NCBI RefSeq assembly: GCF_003207815.1
Contig: NZ_NKTX01000001.1
Span: forward strand, 62,001 to 126,000
From: Komagataeibacter oboediens
GTDB taxonomy: Bacteria > Pseudomonadota > Alphaproteobacteria > Acetobacterales > Acetobacteraceae
DNA: 64,000 nucleotides
Direction of reading: 5' to 3'
Under the pieces are notes generated by a model. The model made no database searches, was not told the origin of the DNA, and saw only the letters and a program-made list of their open reading frames with translations. Every line of letters starts with the position of its first letter. Position 1 is the stretch's first letter. The position numbers and the translations under genes are program-made. Shown here piece by piece: positions 33,131 to 42,598 of the stretch.

Positions 33131-33778
33131 TTACAAAATGTCAGGACGGCGCGCCGTCATGGCATGCACGGCGTCATGCCAGAACAGGTCTTCAGGCGCC
33201 GGGGTAACATTGCCATTGTCCACCGGGCCGAAACCGGCGCTCTGCAGCAGCACCGACAGCATGCGGCGGCGGTCCCCCTCATCATCCAGCGCCTGCCACA
33301 GCGCCGTGGCCTTCTGGGGAATGAAGCGGTCCCCGAATGTGATGACGATCAGGCCGCCGGGCTGCAGCACCCGGGCGATTTCACGAAAGATGGCGACGGG
33401 CTGGCGCAGGTAGGGCACCACGTCGCATAGCAGGGCGGCGTCCATGCTTTCATCGGCCAGCGGGATGTCGGGGGTTTCGTTCATGTCCTCCACCACGCGG
33501 TCGGTCAGCCGCGGGTTGCTGTCCAGTGCCTGTGCATTGACCCCGATGCCGATCACGCTGTCGAATTCCATGTCGGGCGGCAGGTGGCTGTCGGGTCCGG
33601 CCATGACATCAAGGATATTGCCATCTTCGGGCAGCAGCGTACGGTACAGCGCGGTAATGGCCGTAAGCGCGCCCTGGTCCAGCATGGGCCCTGCAGGCCT
33701 GCGGGAATAGAAGAGCGTATCGGATTCAGCCGAGGCCGCCGTGAAGGAATGCGGGTGAAACCCGTGCAGGTCGTTCAT
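33131..33778 (-). CDS. SAM-dependent methyltransferase (Methyltransf_11-like)
   Basis: 215 residues from the ATG at 33778. The class I fold is suggested by ILDVMAGPDSHLP (motif I, in a form without the usual GxGxG), FDSVIGIGVNA, DAALLCDVVPYLRQP and ARVLQPGGLIVITFGDR. The last is typical of Methyltransf_11 post-motif strands. The substrate is unknown. It is divergently transcribed from the glyoxalase-like gene with ~90 bp between starts. Because motif I is unusual, cofactor binding should not be taken for granted. Confidence 0.75.
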   Translation of the reverse strand: MNDLHGFHPHSFTAASAESDTLFYSRRPAGPMLDQGALTAITALYRTLLPEDGNILDVMAGPDSHLPPDMEFDSVIGIGVNAQALDSNPRLTDRVVEDMNETPDIPLADESMDAALLCDVVPYLRQPVAIFREIARVLQPGGLIVITFGDRFIPQKATALWQALDDEGDRRRMLSVLLQSAGFGPVDNGNVTPAPEDLFWHDAVHAMTARRPDIL

Positions 33779-33867
33779 GAATGTGCCAGACAGTACGGAA
33801 GTAACAACGCCATATGCGGTGGGCGTATTATCATGCGCGCCCCCGTAGGGAACAGGAGAAAAGCAGA

Positions 33868-34269
33868 ATGGCCCGTATGATCCATTCGATGATCCGCGTG
33901 CGTGATGAAGCCGCAAGCCTTGCATTCTATGACACGGCCTTTGGCCTGAAAGTGGCCGACCGGCTTGTTTTTGACACCTTCACCCTTATCTACCTGTCCA
34001 ATGACGAACAGACATTCGAACTGGAACTGACCATCAACCATGACCGCACCACCCCCTATGACCTGGGGAACGGGTATGGCCACCTGGCGGTATCGGTTGC
34101 GGATGTGGATGCGGAACATGCCCGGCTGACGGCTGCGGGCCTGTCGCCGCTGGCGATAAAGGACATGTCGTGCGGGGAGCGGTTCGTGGGCCGGTTTTTC
34201 TTCATGACCGACCCCGATGGCTACAGGATCGAGGTGCTGCAGCGCGGCAGGCCGGGGCGTTTTCTCTGA
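33868..34269 (+). CDS. VOC-family glyoxalase I-like protein (probable lactoylglutathione lyase)
   Basis: 133 residues from the ATG at 33868, with AGGAG upstream. Two beta-alpha-beta-beta-beta modules are visible. Metal-ligand positions of glyoxalase I are all present: His in MIHSMIRV, Glu in FELELT, His in GYGHLAV and Glu in YRIEVLQR. The pattern YDTAFGLKV near the N-terminus is typical of GloA (family form FYxxxLGM). It would isomerise the methylglyoxal-glutathione hemithioacetal. Other VOC activities cannot be excluded. Confidence 0.8.
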   Translation: MARMIHSMIRVRDEAASLAFYDTAFGLKVADRLVFDTFTLIYLSNDEQTFELELTINHDRTTPYDLGNGYGHLAVSVADVDAEHARLTAAGLSPLAIKDMSCGERFVGRFFFMTDPDGYRIEVLQRGRPGRFL

Positions 34270-34345
34270 TCAGGCTTGCAAGGCCGCGCGTGGGGTGCCA
34301 TCCCGCTCCTTCATATGGGCGGGTTCCCTCTATACAGGACGGATG

Positions 34346-35167
34346 ATGACCGGGTTTCTCAAGATGCATGGGCTGGGCAATGACTTTGTGGTGGTGGATG
34401 AACGCGTCCACCGCCATGACCTGACGCCTGCCCGGATCGCTGCATTATGTGACCGGCATACCGGCATTGGCTGCGACCAGTTCGTGACCCTGCGCCCTGC
34501 CTGTGCGGAGGGGGCGGACGTGTTCGTGCGGTTCTTCAATGCCGATGGGTCGGAATCGGGGGCATGCGGCAATGCGTCGCGCTGCATTGCCGATCTTGTG
34601 GCGCGTGAGACGGGACAGGAGCATGTCGGGCTACAGACCCGTGCGGGCGTGCTGCACGCCACCATTATCCGCCCCGGCTTGGTCACGGTGGATATGGGAA
34701 CACCCGCGCAGGACTGGGCGGACGTGCCGCTGGCGGAAGCAATGGACACGCTGCACCTGCCAGTCGCGGGCGACCCTGCCGCCGTGTCCATGGGCAACCC
34801 GCATGCGACCTTTTTCCTGTCCATGCCAGATGCCATGGACCCATGCGTGGCGGGACCGGTACTGGAACATCATCCACTGTTTCCCCATCGCGCCAATATC
34901 GGCTTTGCCCATGTCACGGCACCCGATGCCATGCGCCTGCGCGTGTGGGAACGCGGCAGCGGCCTGACGCGGGCCTGCGGGTCAGGTGCGTGCGCCGCCG
35001 TGGTCAACGCCGTGCGGCGCGGGCTGGTGGAACGCACCTGCACGGTGGAAATGGATGGTGGCGAACTGACCATTACATGGCGCGAAGGCGACGGCCATGT
35101 GCTGATGACCGGACCCGCGACAACCAGTTTCATGGGCACATTCAACCCGGAAGACTACCCCCGATGA
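34346..35167 (+). CDS. dapF: Diaminopimelate epimerase
   Basis: 273 residues (the first of two adjacent ATGs, 34343, is an alternative). It converts LL- to meso-diaminopimelate for peptidoglycan and lysine. The two catalytic Cys are in NADGSESGACGNASRC (C74) and RACGSGACA. The N-terminal KMHGLGNDFVV is diagnostic. The stop overlaps mtaB (ATGA), which is followed two bases later by ftsY: a dapF-mtaB-ftsY operon, an order often seen in alphaproteobacteria. Confidence 0.97.
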   Translation: MTGFLKMHGLGNDFVVVDERVHRHDLTPARIAALCDRHTGIGCDQFVTLRPACAEGADVFVRFFNADGSESGACGNASRCIADLVARETGQEHVGLQTRAGVLHATIIRPGLVTVDMGTPAQDWADVPLAEAMDTLHLPVAGDPAAVSMGNPHATFFLSMPDAMDPCVAGPVLEHHPLFPHRANIGFAHVTAPDAMRLRVWERGSGLTRACGSGACAAVVNAVRRGLVERTCTVEMDGGELTITWREGDGHVLMTGPATTSFMGTFNPEDYPR

Positions 35168-36411
35168 AGAAGCCGGAAATCCTGACCTTCGGCTGTCGCC
35201 TCAATACGTATGAAAGCGAGGTGATGCGCAATCACGCGGCCGCGCTGGACAACGTGGTGATCGTGAACACCTGCGCGGTGACGGGGGAGGCGGAGCGGCA
35301 GGCCCGGCAGGCAGTGCGCCGCGCCCACCGCGAACGGCCCGACGCCCGGATCGTGGTCACCGGCTGCGCCGCCCAGATCGACCCCGACCGTTGGGCGGCA
35401 CTGCCTGGCGTGACCCGCGTGCTGGGTAACCGTGAAAAGCTGGACGCCGCAAGCTGGAGCGAGATGGCCATGGGGCAGGGCAACGCCGTGTCCGACATCA
35501 TGGCCGCGCGCGAGACGGCGCCGCATCTGGTCACTGAATTCGCCGGCCGCACCCGCGCATTTGTGGAGGTGCAGCAGGGCTGCGACCATCGCTGCACTTT
35601 CTGCATCATTCCCTTCGGGCGGGGGCCCTCGCGCTCGGTACCCGTGGGCGCCGTGGTGGAGCAGGTGCGCGCGCTTGTGCAGTCAGGCTACCGCGAAGTG
35701 GTGCTGACGGGTGTGGACATTACCTCATGGGGAGATGACCTGCCGGGCAGGCCGGCGCTGGGGCAGTTGTGCCGCAGGCTGCTGGCCCTTGTGCCCGAAC
35801 TGGAGCGGCTGCGCCTGTCCTCGGTCGATCCGGTGGAAATCGATGAGGACATATGGAAGCTGCTGGAACACGAACCACGCTTCATGCCCTACCTGCACCT
35901 GTCGCTGCAGGCGGGGTGTGACATCATCCTCAAGCGCATGAAGCGCCGGCACCTGACGGCAGATGCGGCCGCGGTGGTGGCGCGGGCACGGACGCTGCGG
36001 CCCGATATTGGCATCGGGGCGGACATCATCGCCGGTTTCCCGACCGAGGATGAGGGCCTGTTTGAACAGACGCTCGATTTCGTGCGCACGCACGCCCTGC
36101 CTTACCTGCATGTGTTTCCCTATAGTGAGCGCCCGGGCACGCCCGCGGCCCGCATGCCCGCCATTGCCGTACCCGCGCGCAAGGAGCGCGCGGCCCGGCT
36201 GCGGGCGGCAGGTGCGCAGGCGGCGCGTGATTTCCACGAACGGCTTATGGGCCGCACGCTGCGGGTGCTGATGGAAACGGACACCTCGGGACATAGCGAG
36301 GAATTCGCCCCGGTAAGGCTGGTGGATGGCGGGATGTCCGTGGTCGGGCGCATCGAAACGGTGCGGCCGGTGGCGGTTGACGATAACGGACTGGTTGCGG
36401 AAATTCTCTGA
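35164..36411 (+). CDS. mtaB: tRNA t6A37 methylthiotransferase MtaB
   Basis: 415 residues. It is a radical-SAM enzyme that adds a methylthio group to t6A37 of tRNA. The N-terminal MTTase domain has its cluster Cys at 11 (FGCRLN), 37 (NTCAVT) and 68 (TGCAAQ). The radical-SAM motif CxxxCxxC is at 140-147 (GCDHRCTFC). A C-terminal TRAM-like domain covers the last ~60 residues. The FGCRLNTYE start is the MtaB rather than the MiaB or RimO version. The start overlaps the dapF stop. Confidence 0.93.
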   Translation: MKKPEILTFGCRLNTYESEVMRNHAAALDNVVIVNTCAVTGEAERQARQAVRRAHRERPDARIVVTGCAAQIDPDRWAALPGVTRVLGNREKLDAASWSEMAMGQGNAVSDIMAARETAPHLVTEFAGRTRAFVEVQQGCDHRCTFCIIPFGRGPSRSVPVGAVVEQVRALVQSGYREVVLTGVDITSWGDDLPGRPALGQLCRRLLALVPELERLRLSSVDPVEIDEDIWKLLEHEPRFMPYLHLSLQAGCDIILKRMKRRHLTADAAAVVARARTLRPDIGIGADIIAGFPTEDEGLFEQTLDFVRTHALPYLHVFPYSERPGTPAARMPAIAVPARKERAARLRAAGAQAARDFHERLMGRTLRVLMETDTSGHSEEFAPVRLVDGGMSVVGRIETVRPVAVDDNGLVAEIL

Positions 36412-36412
36412 T

Positions 36413-37429
36413 ATGGCACTTGGTTTCTTCTCACGTCTCAAGGCGGGGCTTTCGCGCTCCACACAGAAGCTTAGCGGCGGGCTGAGCGCCGTCTTCACCC
36501 GGCGCAAGCTGGATGATCAGGCGCTGGAGGATCTGGAAGACCTGCTGATCTCCGCCGACCTTGGCCCGAGCGTGGCGGAAAAGGTGATCGAGTCCTTCCG
36601 CCGGTCCAAATTCGGCAAGGAAGTGACGGATGAGGAAGTGCGTCAGGCACTGGCGGAGGAAATTGCCACCATCCTCCAGCCGGTCGCCATTCCGTTTGAA
36701 CCCGACCCCAAGCACAAGCCGCATGTGGTGCTGGTGGTTGGCGTCAACGGCACCGGCAAGACCACCACCATTGGCAAGATGGCCCGTTTTTATGGCGAGC
36801 AGGGCAAGAAGGTGATGATGGTGGCGGGCGATACCTTCCGCGCCGCTGCCGTCGAACAGTTGCAGGTATGGGGCGAACGCGTGGGCGCGCCCGTCATTTC
36901 CGGCAAACCCAATGCCGATGCGGCGGGTCTGGCGTTCGAAGCGCTCAAGCGCGCCACGGCGGAAAAAGCCGACCTGCTGCTGGTCGATACCGCGGGCCGC
37001 CTGCATAACAAGAGCGCGCTGATGGAGGAACTGGCCAAGATCATCCGCGTCATGCGCAAATTTGACGAAACCGCGCCCCATTCTGTGCTGCTGGTGCTGG
37101 ACGCCACCACCGGGCAGAACGCGGTGGAGCAGGTGCGCGTGTTCAAGGAACTGGTCAACGTGACCGGGCTGGTCGTGACCAAGCTGGATGGCTCGGCGCG
37201 CGGGGGGATCGTGGTGGCGCTGGCCGATGCCTTCGGCCTGCCGGTGCATCTGGTGGGCGTGGGGGAACAGGCCGATGACCTGCGTCCCTTCTCCGCCGAG
37301 GCATTTGCCAAAGGGCTGGTCGGGGACTCGATCAAGGTCATTGAACGCGACGGCATGCCCGCCGAAGGGCAGGCGGAAGATGCCGAAGCGCCTCCGCCCG
37401 AGGCGGAACACCCGCCGCAGCAGGGCTGA
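36413..37429 (+). CDS. ftsY: Signal recognition particle receptor FtsY
   Basis: 338 residues, starting 2 bp after mtaB. The SRP-GTPase NG domain is complete: N-domain helices, then GVNGTGKTTTIGKMA (P-loop), DTFRAAAVEQL, DTAGRLHNK and TKLDGSARGG. The long acidic A domain of E. coli FtsY is missing, as is usual in alphaproteobacteria. Instead there is a short Ala/Glu/Pro-rich C-terminal tail. It targets membrane proteins to SecYEG with Ffh and 4.5S RNA. A strong terminator follows. Confidence 0.97.
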   Translation: MALGFFSRLKAGLSRSTQKLSGGLSAVFTRRKLDDQALEDLEDLLISADLGPSVAEKVIESFRRSKFGKEVTDEEVRQALAEEIATILQPVAIPFEPDPKHKPHVVLVVGVNGTGKTTTIGKMARFYGEQGKKVMMVAGDTFRAAAVEQLQVWGERVGAPVISGKPNADAAGLAFEALKRATAEKADLLLVDTAGRLHNKSALMEELAKIIRVMRKFDETAPHSVLLVLDATTGQNAVEQVRVFKELVNVTGLVVTKLDGSARGGIVVALADAFGLPVHLVGVGEQADDLRPFSAEAFAKGLVGDSIKVIERDGMPAEGQAEDAEAPPPEAEHPPQQG

Positions 37430-37451
37430 TCCCGCACGACCGTTCAGGTAT

Positions 37452-37486
37452 AAAAAAGGGACCATCCCGGGGGATGGTCCCTTTTT
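37452..37486 (+). terminator. Intrinsic terminator after ftsY
   Basis: Stem GGGACCATCCC / GGGATGGTCCC with A-run before and five T after; it could work in both directions. Confidence 0.92.
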
Positions 37487-37512
37487 CGTTTCAGTCCGGG
37501 ACTGTATGGAAA

Positions 37513-37600
37513 ACAGGGAAAAGTTTCTGGCGAAGCTTTTTTTAAAGCCTCGAAGAACGCAGCCTTTCTGAAAAAAGGCTGCGCCCAAAAACTTTTATGA
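37513..37600. repeat. Palindromic intergenic element, copy 4 (inverted orientation)
   Basis: About 88 bp between convergent ftsY and pgk. Read on the minus strand it aligns with copy 5: AAGTTTTTGGGCGCAGCC, TTTTTTCAGAAAGGCTGCG and GTTCTTCGAGG, then GCTTCGCCAGAAACTTT. The inner stem is GCAGCC/GGCTGC where copy 5 has GCCGCC/GGCGGC, a compensatory change that preserves pairing. Confidence 0.78.
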
Positions 37601-37607
37601 CCTGTCT

Positions 37608-38831
37608 TCAGATCGGCATGGCACGTTCAAAGATGTTTTCCAGCGCCATGATGCCCGGCAGCGTCTTGCCTTCCATCCATTCAAGGAAAGCCCCGCCCGC
37701 GCTGGAAATATAGGAGATATGCTTCTCCACCCCCGCATGGCGCAGGGCCGAAACCGTGTCTCCACCGCCCGCGATGCTTTTCAGTGCGCCGGAATCGGTC
37801 AGGCGGGCGACGTCGCGCGCTACGGCATTGGTTGCCGCGTCGAACGGCGTGATCTCGAACGCGCCCAGCGGGCCGTTCCAGACCAGCGTCTTCAGTGTCG
37901 CGATCTTCTGCTCGATCAGCTTCACCGTTTCCGGCCCGACATCCAGCATCATGGCATCAGCAGGAATGGCGTTGACGGGCACGGTGCGGGTCGGGACATT
38001 GGCCTGGAAGTCGGTTGCGGTCACGGCATCAACCGGCAGTACGATCTCGCAGCCCTTTTCCTTTGCTTTCGCAAGGATGTCGCGCGCGGTGTCGTGCATC
38101 TCCGCTTCCTGCAGCGACCGGCCCACATTCACCCCCTGTGCCGCAAGGAACGTGTTGGCCATGGCGCCACCAATGATCAGCATGTCCACTTTTGCCAGCA
38201 GGTTGCCGATCAGGTCCAGCTTGGTGGAAATCTTGGCCCCCCCCACGATGGCCCCGACCGGGCGGGCAGGGTTTTCCAGCGCGATGTTCAGCGCGTTGAG
38301 TTCCGTTTCCATCAGCCGCCCGGCAAAGGACGGCAGCAGGCGGGCCACGCCTTCGGTCGAGGCATGGGCGCGGTGGGCGGCGGAAAACGCGTCATTGACG
38401 TAATAATCGGCCAGCGACGCGAACTCCTTCGCCAGCGCGGGGTCGTTCTGCTCCTCCCCGGGGTAGAAGCGGGTGTTTTCCAGCACCACCACATCGCCAT
38501 CCTGCATGGCGTCCACCGCCTGCCGGGCCTTCGGGCCGATACAGTCATCGACAAAGGTGACCGGGCGGCCCAGCGCATCTCCCAGCGCATCGGCAATCGG
38601 GCCAAGCGACATTTCCGGCACGGGCCTGCCCTTGGGGCGGTCGAAGTGACTGACGACAATCACCTTCGCACCCTTCTGGGCCAGTTCCTGAATGGTGGGC
38701 AGCAGGCGCAGGATGCGCGTGGCGTCGGTGATCTGGGCATTGCGGACCGGAACGTTCAGATCGGCGCGCAGGAGGACCTTCTTGCCAGTGGCGTCGAGGT
38801 CATCCAGCGTCTTGAAGGATGTGGCGCCCAT
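37608..38831 (-). CDS. pgk: Phosphoglycerate kinase
   Basis: 407 residues from the ATG at 38831, which shares one base with the gap stop (TAATG). Typical PGK blocks are [71 protein letters not shown] and the ATP-site [12 protein letters not shown]. It transfers phosphate between 1,3-bisphosphoglycerate and ADP. It is the third gene in a transketolase-like-gap-pgk operon and is coupled to gap. Confidence 0.97.
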   Translation of the reverse strand: MGATSFKTLDDLDATGKKVLLRADLNVPVRNAQITDATRILRLLPTIQELAQKGAKVIVVSHFDRPKGRPVPEMSLGPIADALGDALGRPVTFVDDCIGPKARQAVDAMQDGDVVVLENTRFYPGEEQNDPALAKEFASLADYYVNDAFSAAHRAHASTEGVARLLPSFAGRLMETELNALNIALENPARPVGAIVGGAKISTKLDLIGNLLAKVDMLIIGGAMANTFLAAQGVNVGRSLQEAEMHDTARDILAKAKEKGCEIVLPVDAVTATDFQANVPTRTVPVNAIPADAMMLDVGPETVKLIEQKIATLKTLVWNGPLGAFEITPFDAATNAVARDVARLTDSGALKSIAGGGDTVSALRHAGVEKHISYISSAGGAFLEWMEGKTLPGIMALENIFERAMPI

Positions 38832-39853
38832 TACAGTGCCCCGAATACGGCCGCCGTGTCGGCCATGCGGTTGGAGAAGCCCCATTCATTGTCATACCAG
38901 CTGCAGATGCGCACCAGCCTGCCACCGTCGATCACGGCGGTCTGGGTCGCATCAAACGTGGATGACGCGGGGCAGTGATTGAAATCCGTGCTGACCAGCG
39001 GCGCGGTGCTGTAGGCGAGGATGCCCTTCAGCGGGCCGGATTCGGATGCCTTGCGCAGTGCTTCGTTCACCTCCTCGACCGAGGCCGGGGCCTTCTTCGG
39101 CACGAAGTCGAGCGAGACGAGCGAGACATTGGGCGTGGGCACGCGAATCGCGGTGCCATCCAGGCGGCCCTTGAGGTGCGGCAGCACCAGCCCCACGGCG
39201 CGCGCGGCCCCGGTGGAGGTCGGGATCATGTTCAGCGCCGCCCCGCGTGCGCGGCGCAGGTCCTTGTGCAGGGTATCCACCGTGCGCTGGTCGCCGGTGT
39301 AGGAATGGATGGTGACCATGTAGCCGCATTCGATGCCGAACGTGTCATCCAGCACCTTGGCCACCGGGGCCAGGCAGTTGGTGGTGCACGATGCGTTGGA
39401 AATGACGGTCATGTCGGGCGTCAGCACATCCTGGTTCACGCCGAACACGATGGTGGCGTCCACGCCCGATGCGGGGGCGGACACGATCACCTTGCGCGCG
39501 CCGGCCTTGATCAGCTGGGCGGCCTTTTCCTTGTCGGTGAAGCGGCCGGTGCATTCCAGCGCCACGTCCACGCCCTGGAACGGCACCTTCGTCGGGTCGG
39601 CCTCGGCCGAGACGGTGATGGGGTCGTAGGTGCGGCCGTTGGCGGTAATGATGATCTGATTGCCATCCACCTTCACATCGGCGGGGAAGCGACCGTGCAC
39701 GCTGTCATAGGACAGAAGGTGTGCGTTGTCTGCCACGCTGCCGAGGTCATTGATGGCGACGGGCACGACATCGGTACGCCCGCTTTCGATAATGCCACGC
39801 AGCACAAGGCGACCAATGCGACCGAAACCGTTTATTGCGACTTTAACAGCCAT
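38831..39853 (-). CDS. gap: Glyceraldehyde-3-phosphate dehydrogenase
   Basis: 340 residues. The NAD-binding Rossmann start [16 protein letters not shown], catalytic C156 in SNASCTTNC, the His in [10 protein letters not shown] and the C-terminal [12 protein letters not shown] are all intact. The AINDLG segment carries the Asp typical of NAD-preferring enzymes. It feeds the lower trunk of glycolysis and receives Entner-Doudoroff triose phosphate. A GGAG lies about 11 bases before the start. It follows the transketolase-like gene by 30 bp and overlaps pgk. Confidence 0.97.
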   Translation of the reverse strand: MAVKVAINGFGRIGRLVLRGIIESGRTDVVPVAINDLGSVADNAHLLSYDSVHGRFPADVKVDGNQIIITANGRTYDPITVSAEADPTKVPFQGVDVALECTGRFTDKEKAAQLIKAGARKVIVSAPASGVDATIVFGVNQDVLTPDMTVISNASCTTNCLAPVAKVLDDTFGIECGYMVTIHSYTGDQRTVDTLHKDLRRARGAALNMIPTSTGAARAVGLVLPHLKGRLDGTAIRVPTPNVSLVSLDFVPKKAPASVEEVNEALRKASESGPLKGILAYSTAPLVSTDFNHCPASSTFDATQTAVIDGGRLVRICSWYDNEWGFSNRMADTAAVFGAL

Positions 39854-39883
39854 TTTCTTATTTTCTCCGTAAGGTCAGACATT

Positions 39884-41821
39884 TCACACACTGACATCGG
39901 CCGATGTCATCCCGGGCGGCGCGCCGTTTCCTCCCGCCGGTTCAGTCAGGGTATCGGACAGGGGACGGACCAGACGCAGCGCGTCGCGGCAGATCCGTTC
40001 CGGCGTGATGTCAGTCGCGCTGTCCGGCTGGTCCGGGGCGGCCGTCCCGAACCCGTCAATGCCAACAAACAGCCCGTCTGTCCCAAGCCAGCGTTCCCAT
40101 CCAAACCCTGACGCGGCTTCAATGCCGATCCGGGGTGCCGTTCCCAGCACGGCGGCACGATACGTCATTTTTTGCGCGGCGAACAGTTCCCAGCATGGAA
40201 GGGATACGACAGCCGCCGCAACCCCTGCGTCCTTCAACAGTTTGCGTGCCGCCAGCGCCAGTATCGCCTCGTGCCCCGTGGCGACCAGCGTGACCTGCCG
40301 CGTCCCTTCGGCTTCCGCCAGGACGTAGCCGCCGCGCGCGCACAGGTTGGTCAGCCCGTGCTGTTCGCGTTCCGGGGCGCCCGCCGTCGCCATCGCAGGG
40401 GCGGATTCCAGTGTCAGCAGGCTGGGGCCGCTGGTCCGCCGCAGCGCCAGTTCCATGCATTCCATCGTCTCGCGGTGGTCTGCAGGGCGGAAAACCGCCA
40501 CGTTTGGCATGGCGCGCAGGCTGGCCAGCTGTTCCACCGGCTGGTCGCCCGCTGCGCCGTCGCCGCTCAGCAGGTCGTCATCGGTCAGCAGGTAGATCAC
40601 CTGCAGGTCCGTCATGGCGGCATAGCGCAGGGCGGGGCGCATGCGGTCCACCGCGATGATGGTCGATGTGCCCGCCGCCAGCAGTCCGTCATGCATGGCG
40701 ATGCCATTGAGCAGGGCCGCCATGCCATGCACCTGCGTTCCGCATGACAGGTCCGCCTCGCCGCCGTTGCGGCGGTTCGTGGGCAGGTCGGCCAGCATGC
40801 CCCGGCGCGAGCGCAGGCAGGTCAGTTCCGGCAGGAGTTCATGCAGCGTCTCGAGTCCCCTCCGGGCCGCGAACGTGGGGGCGACACGGGCGATGGCGCT
40901 TCCGTGTTCGCGCCATGACCGTTGCCAGTCGGGCTGCCAGAAGGCGGGGCGCTGGTTGTGGGCCATGCGTTCGAATTCGGCCTTCTGCCGGTCCTTGAGC
41001 AGCCGGCGTAGCCACGAGCGCCGCGCGCTGGCCCCACGCCGTGCGGCGCCCGCCCACAGGCCCGGATCATCGACAAAAGGGGGCGGCGGGTCGATTTCCG
41101 GTGAGGCGATGCATGCGATCAGGCAGGGCTTGTGCGTGCGCTGTGACGACGTGATGGCGGCAGCGATCTGTTCGGGGCTGTCGGCGTCCACCTTCCGCAC
41201 TGACCAGCCCGATGCGCTGTAGCGCGGCAGGATGGCGTCCACGGCCTCGCGCTCGCTTGTCCACAGGCCGACGACCAGCGTGACCCGGTCCAGCCCCATC
41301 TGGCCCGCAAGCGCCGCACTTTCCAGCGCGACGCCGGTGGACAGTTCGGTCCAGCAGCCCAGCCCCCATATCCGGTGGTTGACCAGTGATCGTCCAAACC
41401 GTGCCGCCAGCGTCTGTTCCGCCAGCGCCATGCCGATCGCGGCCCCCAGCCCCTGCCCGCTGGGGCCGCAGGCCTGACGGTCATGCGGCGGGGCGGGGTG
41501 GTCACCCACGCGTGGTGGAAGCGGCGCCTGTCCCGACAGTTCGGCCATGATGCGCGGCAGCACGCGATAGCGGGGGGAGGACACCACGAAGCGGTCCCGG
41601 TCCGGCCACTCCGGGCTGGCGGGATCGAAGCGCAGGAAACGACTCCACAATACCGCGCAGAAACACGACATGACCCGGGCATGGGGGGCATAGCGGCGAT
41701 TGGGTTCATGGATGCCGATGGCATGGCGGATGGCCGTCGTCAGCCGCTGCGGCATGCTGGGGGCCGCGGCTGGCAGCGTGGCGGGCGGGGTCATGCTGAT
41801 CTGGTCTGTTGGCATCGGCAT
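39884..41821 (-). CDS. Transketolase-like protein lacking catalytic and cofactor residues (probable pseudoenzyme)
   Basis: 645 residues and collinear with transketolase over the whole length, e.g. WPDRDRFVVSS, GPSGQGLGAAIGMALAEQTL, GMAALLNGIAMHDG, DQPVEQLASLRAMPN and ARGGYVLAE. By alignment with remembered E. coli TktA, H26 becomes Y44, H66 R84, the metal-binding D of GDG becomes L154, N185 W187, the catalytic E411 V364 and H473 D414. The spacer between domains is also shortened. It therefore almost certainly cannot bind or use thiamine diphosphate in the normal way. It occupies the tkt position of a tkt-gap-pgk operon and has no internal stop, so it is probably expressed. A regulatory or scaffolding role is speculative. 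Confidence 0.8.
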   Translation of the reverse strand: MPMPTDQISMTPPATLPAAAPSMPQRLTTAIRHAIGIHEPNRRYAPHARVMSCFCAVLWSRFLRFDPASPEWPDRDRFVVSSPRYRVLPRIMAELSGQAPLPPRVGDHPAPPHDRQACGPSGQGLGAAIGMALAEQTLAARFGRSLVNHRIWGLGCWTELSTGVALESAALAGQMGLDRVTLVVGLWTSEREAVDAILPRYSASGWSVRKVDADSPEQIAAAITSSQRTHKPCLIACIASPEIDPPPPFVDDPGLWAGAARRGASARRSWLRRLLKDRQKAEFERMAHNQRPAFWQPDWQRSWREHGSAIARVAPTFAARRGLETLHELLPELTCLRSRRGMLADLPTNRRNGGEADLSCGTQVHGMAALLNGIAMHDGLLAAGTSTIIAVDRMRPALRYAAMTDLQVIYLLTDDDLLSGDGAAGDQPVEQLASLRAMPNVAVFRPADHRETMECMELALRRTSGPSLLTLESAPAMATAGAPEREQHGLTNLCARGGYVLAEAEGTRQVTLVATGHEAILALAARKLLKDAGVAAAVVSLPCWELFAAQKMTYRAAVLGTAPRIGIEAASGFGWERWLGTDGLFVGIDGFGTAAPDQPDSATDITPERICRDALRLVRPLSDTLTEPAGGNGAPPGMTSADVSV

Positions 41822-41949
41822 CGTCCTGGGGTCGGGGAATGATCGGTCGGGGCCGTTTCCGCATGACTACTGCGCTGCGCGGGCGGCGGCAATATTGCGC
41901 TATTGTCCCACTATGCCACGTGGGGGGGATACTGTATCGGTATGGGGTC

Positions 41950-42414
41950 ATGTCCCGTCCGTTCCCGCGCCCCGTCCGCCGTGCCGTCCTTGCCGCCGCA
42001 GCCTGCCTGCCGGTGCTGGGCGGGTGCGCGCTGGTCAGCCAGAAAACATTCAACCGCCATGCGGGCGACCCGCCACAACTGCCGCAGCGCCCGCCGCCAC
42101 CGGTGCCCGGCATGGACCGTCCCGCGCTGGTCACGATCGTGGCCGGGACGCCGGAAACACAGTGGAAACCCGCCGTCCGCGCCGCCGTGGCCGATGCCCT
42201 GTCGCGCAAGCCCAATGCGCTGTTCACCATCGTGGTCAGCGTGCCCGAGCGCGCCGATGGCAGCCTGCCGGACATGCCGAAGGTGGTGGATGCGGATGGC
42301 CAGCCTGTCCTGCAGGCGGTGATGGATGCCGGCGCGGGCGGGGGACAGACGGAAATGGACGCCCGCAGCGTGCCCGCGAACAGCGCAACGCAGGTCTGCA
42401 TTTACGCGGAGTAG
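41950..42414 (+). CDS. Small lipoprotein of unknown function
   Basis: 154 residues from the ATG at 41950. The N-terminus RPVRRAVLAAAACLPVLGGC is a lipoprotein signal with lipobox LGGC. A Pro-rich linker (PPQLPQRPPPPVPG) leads to a domain of about 95 residues beginning PALVTIVAGTPE. The domain contains AAVADALSRKPNALFTIVVSV and ends in CIYAE. It may span the periplasm from the outer membrane. I recognise no family. It diverges from the transketolase-like gene; the starts are about 130 bp apart. Confidence 0.65.
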   Translation: MSRPFPRPVRRAVLAAAACLPVLGGCALVSQKTFNRHAGDPPQLPQRPPPPVPGMDRPALVTIVAGTPETQWKPAVRAAVADALSRKPNALFTIVVSVPERADGSLPDMPKVVDADGQPVLQAVMDAGAGGGQTEMDARSVPANSATQVCIYAE

Positions 42415-42598
42415 TTCAATGCGCTTTTGCAATCTCCGCCTCCATCATGCCATAAAGGGTGGTCCGCTGGCGGTTAACCCTCGGCGGTAGCGCCGCGTGA
42501 GGGGAGCATCATCCCCCCGGCGCGGGTCATCCGTAATGGTGACCGTAATGAATGAAGGCCCCGTGAACAGACCGGGGCGTGCATGGAGAAAAGCAGCA

